Below, piece after piece: positions 25,672 to 35,085 of a stretch of DNA of 64,000 bases. The notes under the pieces are model-generated. The model was given only the letters and a program-made list of their open reading frames with translations. It was not told the DNA's origin and did not search any database. A program made the position numbers and the translations under genes. Numbering within the stretch: the first letter of the stretch is position 1; each line of letters begins with the position of its first letter. Source of the DNA: VAZQ01 sp963756715 (lineage in GTDB: Bacteria > Pseudomonadota > Alphaproteobacteria > Rhizobiales > Xanthobacteraceae); contig CAVWOV010000019.1 of NCBI GenBank assembly GCA_963756715.1, positions 186,001-250,000 of the forward strand. The letters are read 5' to 3'.

Positions 25672-26400
25672 GTGGCGGCGAACCTCAAGCCTGTGATTTG
25701 TGCCGACGCAGCGTCCTGCGCCGATATTCGCGAGGCAGAGCCGAAGCGCTATCTGCTGAAGGCGTTGCCGCAAGCGGACCTTGATCTGGTTTTTCAAACC
25801 GGCCGGACGCTCAGCCATCAGAACCGCGAATATCTCTCGCGGCAGGGCGAGGCCGCGGACGGCATCCACGTCATTCTCAGCGGGACTGTCGAAAGCATCT
25901 TTGCCGGTCCGCAGGGGCGTGAATTGATGCTCGCGACCTGGCACGCCGGCGATTTCGTCGGCGCGCCGTACGTCCTGGGCGACCACCGCCATAGCTGGTC
26001 GGCGCGCGCACTTGGCCACGTCAAGTCACTGCATCTCGACCAGGGCGCGATCCGCCGGCTGATCGCGCTGTCACCGGCGTTCGCGATCGCGTTGATCGAA
26101 TGCCTCGGCTTCAAGGGCGAAACCTACTCGACCCTGGCGCAGACCCTCGCCGGCCAGAAGGTCGGCGAACGGCTGTCCCTGCTGCTCATCAAGCTTTGCG
26201 AACACGCCGCCCGCTCCGACAACGGCGAGATTTCGCTCGGCCGGATCACGCAGGCCAATCTGGCGCGCATGATCGGGGCAACGCGCCAGTCCGTGAGCCT
26301 GGTGTTGAGCCGGCTGCAGGACGACGGGATCATCTCGATGCGGCCAGCGACGACGGTCGTGCACGACCTCAATGCGTTGCGCCGGCAGGCCGGCGATTGA
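25672..26400 (+). CDS. Crp/Fnr family transcriptional regulator
   Basis: GTG 25672 is favoured because GGAGG lies 6 bases upstream; it gives 242 residues. The cyclic-nucleotide-type sensor domain spans ~40-150 (GEAADGIHVILSGTVES), followed by the long helix and a winged HTH with ITQANLARMIGATRQSVSLVLSRLQDDGII. The cysteine pattern of FNR oxygen sensors is not present, so the signal is unknown. It follows the hydrolase/importer genes after a hairpin and may regulate them or the monooxygenase downstream. Confidence 0.88.
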   Translation: MAANLKPVICADAASCADIREAEPKRYLLKALPQADLDLVFQTGRTLSHQNREYLSRQGEAADGIHVILSGTVESIFAGPQGRELMLATWHAGDFVGAPYVLGDHRHSWSARALGHVKSLHLDQGAIRRLIALSPAFAIALIECLGFKGETYSTLAQTLAGQKVGERLSLLLIKLCEHAARSDNGEISLGRITQANLARMIGATRQSVSLVLSRLQDDGIISMRPATTVVHDLNALRRQAGD

Positions 26401-26663
26401 CCCGCAAACGCGGAATTCGTTGTGGCGATCACCCGTTAAATCGCGCAAAGGCGGAATCCGCACTCATTGCCGTGCAGTCCGCAAAGTGTTCGCCGCGCCG
26501 CCCACAAAATAATGCCCACGAAAAGAATGACGTCACCGCATCGATATGTTTTGCTGCCGGCGGCGGATTAAATCCTCGCGAAACAAAGCGGGCCATTCGC
26601 CGTGAGAGTTGCGCGCGGAGATTGTCGTTTCGGCGGCCGCAATTATCCGGACAGGAGGATGTT
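26401..26663. other. Intergenic region
   Basis: Between the Crp-family gene and the flavin monooxygenase. It contains no convincing gene or strong hairpin. It should hold the promoter for the monooxygenase, but I see no clear -35/-10 pair. Confidence 0.5.
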
Positions 26664-27992
26664 TTGTCGGAAGGCCAATCGATCCATCTCGCGGCTGATC
26701 TGTCGTTTCTGCATACGGATTATCTCTGGCGCATGCCGGGCTCCTGGATCGGCTATCCGTATTACGGAACGTCGGAGTTCTACGAGGACATTGCCCGCAT
26801 CGCCGAGCGCGGCGTCATGGACATGCTTTTTTTCGGCGACACCGGGGGCACGTCGGAGGATTACGGCGGCAACCACGAAGCCGTCGTGCGTTACGGCGCA
26901 AAGTGGCCGCGCCACGACATGACGCCCATGATCCCGCTCATGGCGAAAGCCGCGCCCGGCGTCGGCTTCGCGTTGACGCTCTCGACCACCTACCACCATC
27001 CATTCCACTGCGCGCGGGTCTTCAACGCGCTCGACCACATTACGCGTGGACGCATCGCCTGGAACGCCGTGACATCGGCCTACAAGAACGAGGCGGCGAA
27101 TTACGGCTTCGACGAAATGATGGAGCACGACGAACGCTACGAGCGGGCACAGGAATTCCTGCAGGTCGCCTGCGCGCTGTGGGACAGCGTCGAGCCCGAC
27201 GCCCTGGTGCTCGACCGCGAGAAGGGCTTCTACGCCGATCCCTCGAAGGTCCACCGGATCGATTTTCGCGGCCGTTATTTCAACGTCCGCGGCCCCCTGC
27301 CCGCTCTGCCTTCGCCGCAGCGGCGCCCGGTGATCATCCAGGCCGGACTTTCCGGTCCCGGCATGACGCTTGCGGCCACTTTTGCCGAACTGCAATTCAG
27401 CACCCGCCGCACGCTGCCCAGCATGAAGCAACACCGCGCGGCGCTTGACGCCAAGCTCGCCGCCGCCGGCCGCAAGCCGCGCGACATTGGAATTCTCTGG
27501 TCGATCCGCATACAGGTCGCGGAGTCGGCCGCCGACGCCGAGGAGCAGGAGCGCCGGTATCTGGAGTCGATCCCGCCCGAGGCCGGCCTCGTCGAGATGT
27601 CGGCGCAATACGGCGTCGATTTCTCGACCGCGAAGCCCGACATGCGGCTCTCCGATTTTGCCGATCAGGTTCATGCCGCAAAAGGCAATCTCGGCAGCTT
27701 CGAGGAATTGCTGAAAACCGTCGATCCCAAGCAGAGCATCAAGGAGTTCGGCCGACGTTTCCTGGTCGATCGAATCCTAGTGGCTTCCGGTACGCCGAAG
27801 GCGATCGCCGACAAATTGGAAGAGCTGCACTTCGAAACGGGGGCTAATGGCGGCTTCATCCTCGGGCGCGGTTACTCGGCAACCGGGAACATCCAGGAAT
27901 TCGTGGAGTTCGTCGTGCCGGAACTTCAGCGCCGCGGTCTCGCCAAGACGAAATACGCCGGCCCGACACTGCGCGAAAATCTCAATAGCTAA
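26664..27992 (+). CDS. Flavin-dependent monooxygenase, NtaA/SnaA/DszA type
   Basis: The likely start is TTG 26664, five bases after AGGAGG, giving 442 residues. Text such as HTDYLWRMPGSW, FFGDTGG, TLSTTYHHPFHCARVFNALDHITRGRIAWNAVTS and GFILGRG identifies the bacterial luciferase-like NtaA family. These two-component enzymes use reduced FMN from a separate reductase to oxidise nitrilotriacetate, sulfur heterocycles or related compounds. No flavin reductase is in the window. An ABC importer of the sulfonate/nitrate type follows, so the enzyme may attack the imported compound. Confidence 0.9.
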   Translation: MSEGQSIHLAADLSFLHTDYLWRMPGSWIGYPYYGTSEFYEDIARIAERGVMDMLFFGDTGGTSEDYGGNHEAVVRYGAKWPRHDMTPMIPLMAKAAPGVGFALTLSTTYHHPFHCARVFNALDHITRGRIAWNAVTSAYKNEAANYGFDEMMEHDERYERAQEFLQVACALWDSVEPDALVLDREKGFYADPSKVHRIDFRGRYFNVRGPLPALPSPQRRPVIIQAGLSGPGMTLAATFAELQFSTRRTLPSMKQHRAALDAKLAAAGRKPRDIGILWSIRIQVAESAADAEEQERRYLESIPPEAGLVEMSAQYGVDFSTAKPDMRLSDFADQVHAAKGNLGSFEELLKTVDPKQSIKEFGRRFLVDRILVASGTPKAIADKLEELHFETGANGGFILGRGYSATGNIQEFVEFVVPELQRRGLAKTKYAGPTLRENLNS

Positions 27993-28304
27993 CCTTGGAG
28001 GTTGCGGCGCTGAAAGCTTCGCGTGTGGCAACGTGACAAGATCGTATCGGGCGCGCAGCGTTGACGCATGGGGACTTCTGTGGAAGGCTTTATGGACATT
28101 TTTGATTGCTCGATCGTCGGCGGCTTGCAGCCTGCTGCGAAATCATTGTGGGCCGGTTTGCACGACAACACGAAAGCGCATCGACCGACGGGGTGGCGCA
28201 TTATTTGCTTTGCAATTTGACGCGCCACGATCAGCGAGTGGCGTCGTTAAGCGAACGTCGCGATCGTCGACCGAACGTGAACCCGGATCCCTGTAAGGCT
28301 AAGG
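27993..28304. other. Intergenic region with an inverted repeat
   Basis: About 310 bases without a supportable gene. An inverted repeat GTGGCGC (28193-28199) / GCGCCAC (28222-28228) brackets an AT-rich centre and could be an operator or the start of regulation for the receptor gene at 28305. Nothing else is recognisable. Confidence 0.4.
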
Positions 28305-29369
28305 ATGATGTCCATGTCCAAGAACCCAACCTCCCGGCGCCAATTCCTAGGTCAGACCGGTGCCGCCGCGGGACTTGCCGCCGTCGCACTTGCGCATCCG
28401 GCGATTGCCCAGACCAAGTTGCGCGACGTCACGTTGCGCCTCGACTGGCTGTTTCAAGGACCCAATGGCGGCTTCATGGTCGCCCAGGACAAGGGGTTCT
28501 ATAAAGAGGTCGGACTCAACGTGAACATCGGCCCGGGCAAGGGCTCCGGCAGCACCGCGCAGCTTGTCGCCAGCAAGGCGACCCAGTTCGGTTTTGCGGA
28601 TGGTTTCGTCGTTGGCCTCAGCGTGTCGAAAGGCATGAACATCAGGACCGTCGGCGCCATCTACCGCCGCAATCCGACCGCGGTGATCGTGCTCGCGGAC
28701 TCCGATATCAAGACGCCGAAGGATCTCGAGGGCAAGACCATCGGCATCCCGCCCGGAGGCACGCAATTTCAGGAATGGCCTGCCTTCGTGAAAGGCTGCG
28801 GGCTGGATGGCAGTAAGATCCGGGTGGCAAATGTCGATCCGGCCGGCGCACCGCCGGCGCTCGCCACCGGGCAATTTCCGGCCATTGCCGGCTATGCACA
28901 GGGCCAAGTGCCAAGCGTTGAAATTCGCGGCAAGAAGAAAACGCGGATTTTCTGGTACGCCGATTGCGGCGTCGTCGCGGTGAGCAACGGCATCATCGTC
29001 CACAACGACCTCATCAAGGAGGATCCAGCCCTGATCCGCTCCTTTGTCTCGGCAAGCGTCAAGGGCTTCCTCTATGGACGTCAGCATCCGGACGAAATGG
29101 TCGCGATCATCCGGAAGTTTTCCCAGGCTGTCGATCCTGCGGTCGCCCGGCTCGAGGCAGAGTTGTCTTGGAACACCTGGGTTACACCCAACACGGCCGG
29201 CAAGCCGCTCGGCTGGAGTTCCGACAAGGACTGGGACGGCACCGTGAGCGTGCTCAAGCAGTACGGTGGCGTGACCACGCCGCTTGATGCGAAACAGCTC
29301 TACACCAACGATTACGTCCCGACCGGCTCCGAATTCGTCCCGCCGCAGCCGGAGGCGAAAAAGACCTGA
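28305..29369 (+). CDS. ABC transporter substrate-binding protein (NMT1/THI5-like), Tat-exported
   Basis: A 354-residue receptor. The N-terminus SRRQFLGQTGAAAGLAAVALAHPAIAQ has the twin-arginine motif and hydrophobic stretch of a Tat signal, unlike the Sec signals of the other receptors here. The mature part has LDWLFQGPNGGFMVAQDKGFYKEVGL and LEGKTIGIPPGGTQF, typical of the NMT1/SsuA-like fold. ATPase and permease genes follow directly, completing an importer. Relatives bind riboflavin, thiamine precursors, pyrimidines or aromatic acids. Confidence 0.92.
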   Translation: MMSMSKNPTSRRQFLGQTGAAAGLAAVALAHPAIAQTKLRDVTLRLDWLFQGPNGGFMVAQDKGFYKEVGLNVNIGPGKGSGSTAQLVASKATQFGFADGFVVGLSVSKGMNIRTVGAIYRRNPTAVIVLADSDIKTPKDLEGKTIGIPPGGTQFQEWPAFVKGCGLDGSKIRVANVDPAGAPPALATGQFPAIAGYAQGQVPSVEIRGKKKTRIFWYADCGVVAVSNGIIVHNDLIKEDPALIRSFVSASVKGFLYGRQHPDEMVAIIRKFSQAVDPAVARLEAELSWNTWVTPNTAGKPLGWSSDKDWDGTVSVLKQYGGVTTPLDAKQLYTNDYVPTGSEFVPPQPEAKKT

Positions 29370-29389
29370 CCACGAACAAGACCGGTTCG

Positions 29390-30202
29390 ATGTTGCCTGA
29401 CTCTCCATCCGCGGCGGGATCGGATCGGCCGTATCTCGACCTCCAAGGCCTCAGCAAGGTCTATGCGACCCATGACGGCCCCGTCCGTGCGCTCGACCGG
29501 GTATCGGTGAACGAGCGGCGGGGCGAGTTCCTTTCGATCCTGGGCCCGAGCGGTTGCGGCAAGAGCACGCTGCTCATGATCGCGGCCGGGCTCATTCCGG
29601 CCTCCAGTGGCGTCGTCACCATCGACGGCGAGGTCGTGACCGGCCCGCGTACCGACATCGGCATCGTATTTCAAAGCCCGGTCCTGCTCGAATGGCGAAC
29701 CGCGCTCGGCAACATCATGCTGCAGGCCGAGGCCAAGAAGCTCGAACGGGCATCCGCCGAACGGCGTGCGCGTGAATTGCTGACTTCTGTGGGCCTCGAC
29801 GGCTTCGCGGATAAGTATCCACACGAACTCTCGGGCGGAATGCGTCAGCGCGTTTCGCTCTGCCGCGCGCTTATCCACAATCCTCCCCAACTTCTGATGG
29901 ACGAGCCGTTCGGGGCGCTCGACGCCCTGACGCGCGATCAGTTGGTCCTCGATCTCCAGAATATCTGGAACGAGCGCCGCATGACGGTTCTTTTCATCAC
30001 CCACAGCGTGCCGGAAGCGGTATTTCTGTCTGATCGGATTATCGTGATGACTCCGCGGCCTGGCCGGATTGACCGGATCATCGACATCAACCTGCCGCGC
30101 CCGCGTACACTGGCCGCGCGGGAGACGCCCGAGTTTGCCGAATACAGCCGTGAGATCCTCGACCTGTTCCTCGCCCGCGGCGTGCTGCGAGAACACGCAT
30201 GA
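29390..30202 (+). CDS. ABC transporter ATPase, NitT/TauT type
   Basis: A 270-residue ATPase with Walker A GPSGCGKST, Q-loop FQSPVLLEW, signature LSGGMRQR, Walker B LLMDEPFGALD and switch histidine ITHSVPEA. The final part, PGRIDRIIDINLPRPR, is typical of SsuB/TauB. It begins 20 bases after the receptor gene and overlaps the permease start by four bases (ATGA). Confidence 0.94.
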   Translation: MLPDSPSAAGSDRPYLDLQGLSKVYATHDGPVRALDRVSVNERRGEFLSILGPSGCGKSTLLMIAAGLIPASSGVVTIDGEVVTGPRTDIGIVFQSPVLLEWRTALGNIMLQAEAKKLERASAERRARELLTSVGLDGFADKYPHELSGGMRQRVSLCRALIHNPPQLLMDEPFGALDALTRDQLVLDLQNIWNERRMTVLFITHSVPEAVFLSDRIIVMTPRPGRIDRIIDINLPRPRTLAARETPEFAEYSREILDLFLARGVLREHA

Positions 30203-31071
30203 CCGAGGCCGAAACGCACGATGCCGAATACGTGTCACGCCACATCGAAGAGGTGGAGGCGAACGTCCAGCGCGACCTTGCGCGCCGCGAATCGCGCGCA
30301 CGAATTTCCTCGGTGGCCTCTCCCATCTGCATCGTGGTCGTGTTGCTCGCGCTGTGGGAACTGGCGACGCACATCTTCAGCATCCCGCTATTTCTTCTGC
30401 CGCCGCCGAGCGCCGTCGTCGGCTCGATGGTCAAGAACGCCGCCCTCTTGCTGCAGAACGGCTGGGTGACGACGGTTGAAATCATGCTGGGCTTCCTGCT
30501 CAGCATCGTCATCGGCATCCCGCTCGCGCTGGCGATTTTCCTCTGGCCGCCGTTCTCCCGCTCGGTGATGCCGCTCCTGGTGTCGTCGCAGGCCATGCCC
30601 AAGGTGGCGGTGGCGCCGTTGTTTCTGGTCTGGTTTGGCTTCGGCGTCTTGCCCAAGGTGCTCATCGCGTTCCTGATCGCCTTCTTTCCCATCGTGATCA
30701 ATACCGCGCTCGGGCTGGCTGCAATCGAGCCCGAAAAGATCTATCTGGCACGTTCGATGGGCTTCGGTCCTACCGCCACTTTCTTCAAAATTCGCCTGCC
30801 CAATGCGCTGCCGTCCATCTTCGGCGGGCTGAAAATCTCAATCACGCTGGCGGTCGTCGGCGCAGTGGTCGGCGAGTTCGTCGGCGGCGACGCCGGTCTC
30901 GGCTATCTCTTGATGGTGGCAAACGGCAGTATGGATACGCAGCTCCTGTTCGCCGGCATCGTCAGCCTGACGATTCTTGGCGTTGTCTTATTTGTTCTGG
31001 TCGAGCTCGCAGAGCGCCTCGTCATTCCGCGGCATACTGCGGGCGCCACCGCAGCGCGCGAATCGCTTTGA
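30199..31071 (+). CDS. ABC transporter permease, NitT/TauT type
   Basis: A 290-residue permease with six membrane segments. The coupling loop ARSMGFGPTATFFKIRLPNALP lies between helices 4 and 5, and the C-terminal part has GLGYLLMVANGSMDTQLLFAGI, as in family members. It overlaps the ATPase gene. The molybdenum hydroxylase gene starts 48 bases later, probably on the same transcript. Confidence 0.93.
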   Translation: MTEAETHDAEYVSRHIEEVEANVQRDLARRESRARISSVASPICIVVVLLALWELATHIFSIPLFLLPPPSAVVGSMVKNAALLLQNGWVTTVEIMLGFLLSIVIGIPLALAIFLWPPFSRSVMPLLVSSQAMPKVAVAPLFLVWFGFGVLPKVLIAFLIAFFPIVINTALGLAAIEPEKIYLARSMGFGPTATFFKIRLPNALPSIFGGLKISITLAVVGAVVGEFVGGDAGLGYLLMVANGSMDTQLLFAGIVSLTILGVVLFVLVELAERLVIPRHTAGATAARESL

Positions 31072-31119
31072 TGGCGCCGGACGGTCGGTGGCGCATCGTA
31101 GAATGCACGGATAAACGCC

Positions 31120-33408
31120 ATGAATTTGCGCCAGCCGATGGTCGGCAAGGCCATCGAACGGATCGAGGACCTGCGGTTCCTGCGCGGCAAGGGCACGTTC
31201 AGCGACGACGTCCATGCCGACGGCGAACTGCACGCCGTCATTCTGCGCAGCTCCGTTGCGCACGGTCGAATCCAGTCGCTCAAGGTTGACGACGCGCTTG
31301 CGATCCCCGGCGTTCACGCGGTGATCACGGCTGCCGAAATCGGACGACCGGTGCCGAGGATTCCGATCCGTCTGTTTCCGCTGCCCGAGGTTTCGCCGTT
31401 CGAGTCACCGGTCATTGCGGATGAGAAAGTCCGGTTCGTTGGCGAACCGATCGCCATCGTCCTGGCGAGCGATCCGGCGATTGCCGAAGACGGACGCGAT
31501 GCCATCGTGCTCAACATCGAGCCCTTGCCCCCGGTCGTGGAGCGTCACGCCGCCCTCGCGGGTTCCTGCCTGTTGTTCGACCAGCACGGCTCAAACATCG
31601 GCATCGAGTACACGGCGATTGAGGGCGATGCGGAGGCGGCATTTGCCGCAGCGGACTACACACGCCGCGAAACATTCTACGTCCAGCGCCACACCGCCGT
31701 ACCCATGGAACCTCGTGGACTGCTGGCCGTATGGAATGACGGCCGGATGGTGGTTCAGGGCGCCGCCAAAGCGCCGTTCGCCAGCCGGAAGATTTTGGCG
31801 CAGTTGCTGAGCCTGCCGGAAACAGCCGTCGACATGATCGAGCTTGATGTCGGCGGCGGCTTCGGTGCGCGCGGCGAGTTCTACCCGGAGGACTTTCTGA
31901 TCCCGTTTGCGGCGCGATTCTGCGGGCGTCCGGTCAAATGGACCGAGGACCGTCGCGATCACATGATGACCTCGAACCACGCCCGCGATATCGAGTGCGC
32001 GCTGGAAATCGCCTGTACACGGGACGGCACAATCACGGGCCTGCGCGGCCGGGCGATCTGCGACGTCGGCGCTTACATCCGCACCGCGGGCCTGATCACG
32101 CCGCGCAATGTGGCGATGTTCCTGTCGGGGCCCTATCGCGTTCCCAATTATCACGCCACTGCGACGGTCCTTCTCACCAACAAGACCCCGTCCGGGACCT
32201 ATCGGGGGCCGGGCCGTTTCGAATCGGATTTTTGCCGCGAGCGGCTGTTCGACATGGTGGCGAAGGATCTCGGGATCGATCGCATTGCATTCCGGCGTCG
32301 CAATCTCGTCGCCAAGCATGAGATGCCCTACAAGCTGCCGTCGATAAGCCCCTCCCCGACCCTTTCGGAACTCGATAGCGGCGACTACCAGAGCACGCTC
32401 GACCGCTGCCTGGCCGATTTCAATTGGACAGCGAAAGCGCCGTTACAGGGCAAGCTGATCGACGGCTGGTATCACGGGCTTGCGGTCGGGTGTTTCGTCG
32501 AAGGCGGGGCAGCGGGGCCGAAAGAAACCGCGCGCTTAAGAGTTGAGAGCGACGGAACCGTATCGCTGTTCGTCGGTTCGGCCGCGATCGGCCAAGGGCT
32601 GGAAACCGTCTGCCTGCAGATCGCCGCGGACGCGCTCGATCTGCCGATGGACCGGATCAGCGTCTATCATGGCTCGACCACATATCTCGATGAAGGCTTC
32701 GGCGCCTATCATTCGCGTTCCGTAGTGATGGGGGGATCGGCCATCCTTAACGCCGCCGAAAATCTGAAGAAGACCATCAGTCATGCAGCGGGACGCTTCC
32801 TCAACTGTGCACCGGCAGAGGTTGAGATTGTGGGTGGCATGGCGAAAGGCCCCAGCGGACGCACCATCGCGTGGTCCGATCTGGCGCCCGTCTCCGCTGA
32901 CGGGCAGTTCTTGAACAGCAAGCATACCTACGCCTACGGCACCCACGCCGCGCACATTGCCGTCGATCCGCGAACCGGGAACATCCGGGTGATCGACTAC
33001 GTCGCGGTCGAGGATGTCGGCCGGATCATCAATCCCCTGACATTGCACGGCCAAGTGATCGGCTCGATCGTACAGGGCCTCGGCGGCACCCTCCTCGAAC
33101 ATCTGGTCTACGACGGCGCGGGCCAGTTCCTGACCGGCTCGTTTGCCGACTACCTGCTGCCGACGGCGACGGACTTCCCGAACATCCGCGGCGTATCGCT
33201 GGAGATGTATCCGTCCCCGATAAACCCTCTGGGAGCCAAAGGCGCCGGCGAGGGCGGCACGATCCCGGTGGGCGGCATCATCGGCAACGCCGTGGCGTCC
33301 GCGCTCGCCTCGATGAACGTCCAGCCGCATGAACTGCCGTTGTCCCCTCCCCAAATCTGGAAGCTCATCGCGGAAGCCGAACCAATTCCGGCTGCGGATC
33401 CTTCCTGA
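31120..33408 (+). CDS. Xanthine dehydrogenase family molybdenum-binding subunit (lone large subunit)
   Basis: A 762-residue large subunit of the CoxL/XdhB type. Recognisable parts are VGKAIERIEDLRFLRGKGTF, VRFVGEPIAIVLA, the cofactor segments VGGGFGARGEFYPED, GTYRGPGRFESDF and GQGLETVCLQIAADAL, and GAKGAGEGG with the catalytic glutamate at about residue 712. Such enzymes hydroxylate N-heterocycles, aldehydes or CO. The active-site loop TYRGPGR is not the CO dehydrogenase AYxCSFR. The [2Fe-2S] and FAD subunits that normally accompany it are absent on both sides. It follows the ABC importer, suggesting that it acts on the imported molecule. Confidence 0.9.
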   Translation: MNLRQPMVGKAIERIEDLRFLRGKGTFSDDVHADGELHAVILRSSVAHGRIQSLKVDDALAIPGVHAVITAAEIGRPVPRIPIRLFPLPEVSPFESPVIADEKVRFVGEPIAIVLASDPAIAEDGRDAIVLNIEPLPPVVERHAALAGSCLLFDQHGSNIGIEYTAIEGDAEAAFAAADYTRRETFYVQRHTAVPMEPRGLLAVWNDGRMVVQGAAKAPFASRKILAQLLSLPETAVDMIELDVGGGFGARGEFYPEDFLIPFAARFCGRPVKWTEDRRDHMMTSNHARDIECALEIACTRDGTITGLRGRAICDVGAYIRTAGLITPRNVAMFLSGPYRVPNYHATATVLLTNKTPSGTYRGPGRFESDFCRERLFDMVAKDLGIDRIAFRRRNLVAKHEMPYKLPSISPSPTLSELDSGDYQSTLDRCLADFNWTAKAPLQGKLIDGWYHGLAVGCFVEGGAAGPKETARLRVESDGTVSLFVGSAAIGQGLETVCLQIAADALDLPMDRISVYHGSTTYLDEGFGAYHSRSVVMGGSAILNAAENLKKTISHAAGRFLNCAPAEVEIVGGMAKGPSGRTIAWSDLAPVSADGQFLNSKHTYAYGTHAAHIAVDPRTGNIRVIDYVAVEDVGRIINPLTLHGQVIGSIVQGLGGTLLEHLVYDGAGQFLTGSFADYLLPTATDFPNIRGVSLEMYPSPINPLGAKGAGEGGTIPVGGIIGNAVASALASMNVQPHELPLSPPQIWKLIAEAEPIPAADPS

Positions 33409-33594
33409 GCCGGCTAATCCGCAGACGACGCGGCCAATATCCGGAGGCCAGTGAACGTCAAGCACCATCGCAGTCCGCGCGCCCCGCAGGGCAATGCACT
33501 GGAGTCGTTTCGTTGGCCAAGCTATCGTTCGGCGGCGTCATTCGGCCGATGCCCGCTGAAGACGATCAAGCACAAGGGATTTACGGAAGCCATC

Positions 33595-34062
33595 ATGGAC
33601 GAGGCGAAACTGGTTGGCGGCAATGAAGCGGACCGCAAGGAAATCCTCCGGCTGCATGAGAAATATATCGATGTGAACACCCGTTTCGACTGGGAAGGCC
33701 TCACGCCGATCTACAGCCCATCCGAGGAAGCGACCTACTTCAATCTGAACGGCCATACCTATCGCGGCCGCGATCACTGGATCCGGCTGTGGAAGTTTTA
33801 TGTCCAGAACGTCGCGTCGAGCTATTGGACGCCGTTCGACATCGGCGGTGTCGTGACCGGCGATCTCGCGGTGGTGTGGTGTCACCGCAAGACCCGGCGC
33901 AAATGGACCGGCAAGGAGCCGCCGCCGCGCGACCTCAACTACGACGACAGCGAATTCATCTCGCGCTCGACCATGGTGTTCCGCAAGGAGGACGGCCAAT
34001 GGCGCGTGGTGCACGCGCATTTCTCGCCGGCTGACTCAGGGCCCCGACCGGGCGGAGTCTGA
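33595..34062 (+). CDS. SnoaL/NTF2-like fold protein
   Basis: ATG 33595 gives 155 residues with the NTF2-like layout: N-terminal helices (ADRKEILRLHEKYIDVNTRFDWEGL), a central sheet with TYRGRDHWIRLWKFY, and the C-terminal STMVFRKEDGQWRVVHAHFSP. The fold serves in many enzymes and binding proteins, so function is uncertain. The stop is 3 bases before the next gene, so it is probably a partner of that oxidoreductase. Confidence 0.8.
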   Translation: MDEAKLVGGNEADRKEILRLHEKYIDVNTRFDWEGLTPIYSPSEEATYFNLNGHTYRGRDHWIRLWKFYVQNVASSYWTPFDIGGVVTGDLAVVWCHRKTRRKWTGKEPPPRDLNYDDSEFISRSTMVFRKEDGQWRVVHAHFSPADSGPRPGGV

Positions 34063-34065
34063 GGC

Positions 34066-35082
34066 GTGGGGCTGCTCCCGACGCTGAGCATCCGGCTGCA
34101 TGGCGGGATGACGCCGCAGGCCTGCGTCGCCCAGGCTTGCGCCGCGGAAGCCGCCGGCATCGGCAGCATCTGGTTTGCCGAGAACCCGCTGGCGCGCGGC
34201 ATCATGCCGGCGGCCGCCGCCTGCGCGGTCGCGACCAAGACACAAAGCATCGGCGCCGGCGTCTTCAACCCCTTCAGCCGGCACCCGGTGCAGATCGCCA
34301 TGGAGATCGGCGCACTCGACGAATTGTCCGGTGGGCGCACGCGGCTGGGCTTGGGCTCAGGACTGCGGCCGCCGCTGGAACGCATGGGCCTCGACACTCG
34401 CCGTTCGCTGACTGCGCTGCGGGAGGCGATCGAGATCATTCGGGGACTGTTGCGCGGCGACGAGGTGCGCTTTGACGGCACGATATTCCGGCTTGACGGA
34501 GTGAGGCTCGACTACCGCGCCCGTGCCGACATCCCGATCTACATGGCGGCGCGCGGCCCGCAGTCGGTCAAGGTCTGCGGTGAGCTCGCCGACGGGCTGA
34601 TGGTATCCAACATGTGCACCGCGGACTTCGTCGCCAAGTCGGTGGCAAGCCTCCACGAAGCGGCGCGCGCGGCCGGCCGCATGGATCGCCTGGCCGTTGT
34701 GCAATACACGCCATGCGTTCCGGCCGCCGACCGGGACGCGGCGTTCGGCGCCGCCAAGCGCGCGGTCGCCGATATGCTGCCAGCCTACTGGACGCTGGGT
34801 CAGCGGCTGCCGGATGCGAAGGCCGCGCTGATGGACGGCAGCGGCATTGCGGAAGCGGAGTTTGAAACGGCCGTAACGCGACTCAAGGCAGGCGAAGCGC
34901 CCGACACGGTATTGGACGATCGCTATGTCACCGCCTTCGCGATCGCCGGCACCATCGAGGATTGCTGCGCCCAGGCGGCGACGCGGGCCGAGGCCGGCGT
35001 CACCGAACTTGCGCTGACGTTCTTCGGTCCGTCCGCCGCGGCCGACATGGCGTATATCGGTCCGGCATTTGCCGCGACGTAA
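34066..35082 (+). CDS. LLM class flavin-dependent oxidoreductase
   Basis: GTG start at 34066; 338 residues of the luciferase-like barrel: AQACAAEAAGIGSIWFAENP, VFNPFSRHPVQIAMEIGALDELSGGRTRLGLG and DIPIYMAARGPQSVKVCGELADG. The last motifs resemble the F420- or FMN-dependent methylene-H4MPT reductase-like branch. Cofactor and substrate cannot be told apart by eye. It converges with a Bug gene, stops 3 bases apart. Confidence 0.88.
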   Translation: MGLLPTLSIRLHGGMTPQACVAQACAAEAAGIGSIWFAENPLARGIMPAAAACAVATKTQSIGAGVFNPFSRHPVQIAMEIGALDELSGGRTRLGLGSGLRPPLERMGLDTRRSLTALREAIEIIRGLLRGDEVRFDGTIFRLDGVRLDYRARADIPIYMAARGPQSVKVCGELADGLMVSNMCTADFVAKSVASLHEAARAAGRMDRLAVVQYTPCVPAADRDAAFGAAKRAVADMLPAYWTLGQRLPDAKAALMDGSGIAEAEFETAVTRLKAGEAPDTVLDDRYVTAFAIAGTIEDCCAQAATRAEAGVTELALTFFGPSAAADMAYIGPAFAAT

Positions 35083-35085
35083 GCG

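Noticed and set aside
26643..27674. 343-codon minus-strand frame
   Set aside because: Antisense to the NtaA-type monooxygenase.
28193..28228. Inverted repeat GTGGCGC/GCGCCAC as a terminator
   Set aside because: A 22-base loop and lack of a T-run make termination unlikely; it was kept only as a possible operator.
31120..33408. CO dehydrogenase large subunit (CoxL)
   Set aside because: The AYxCSFR active-site loop is absent (TYRGPGR instead), and coxS/coxM are missing.
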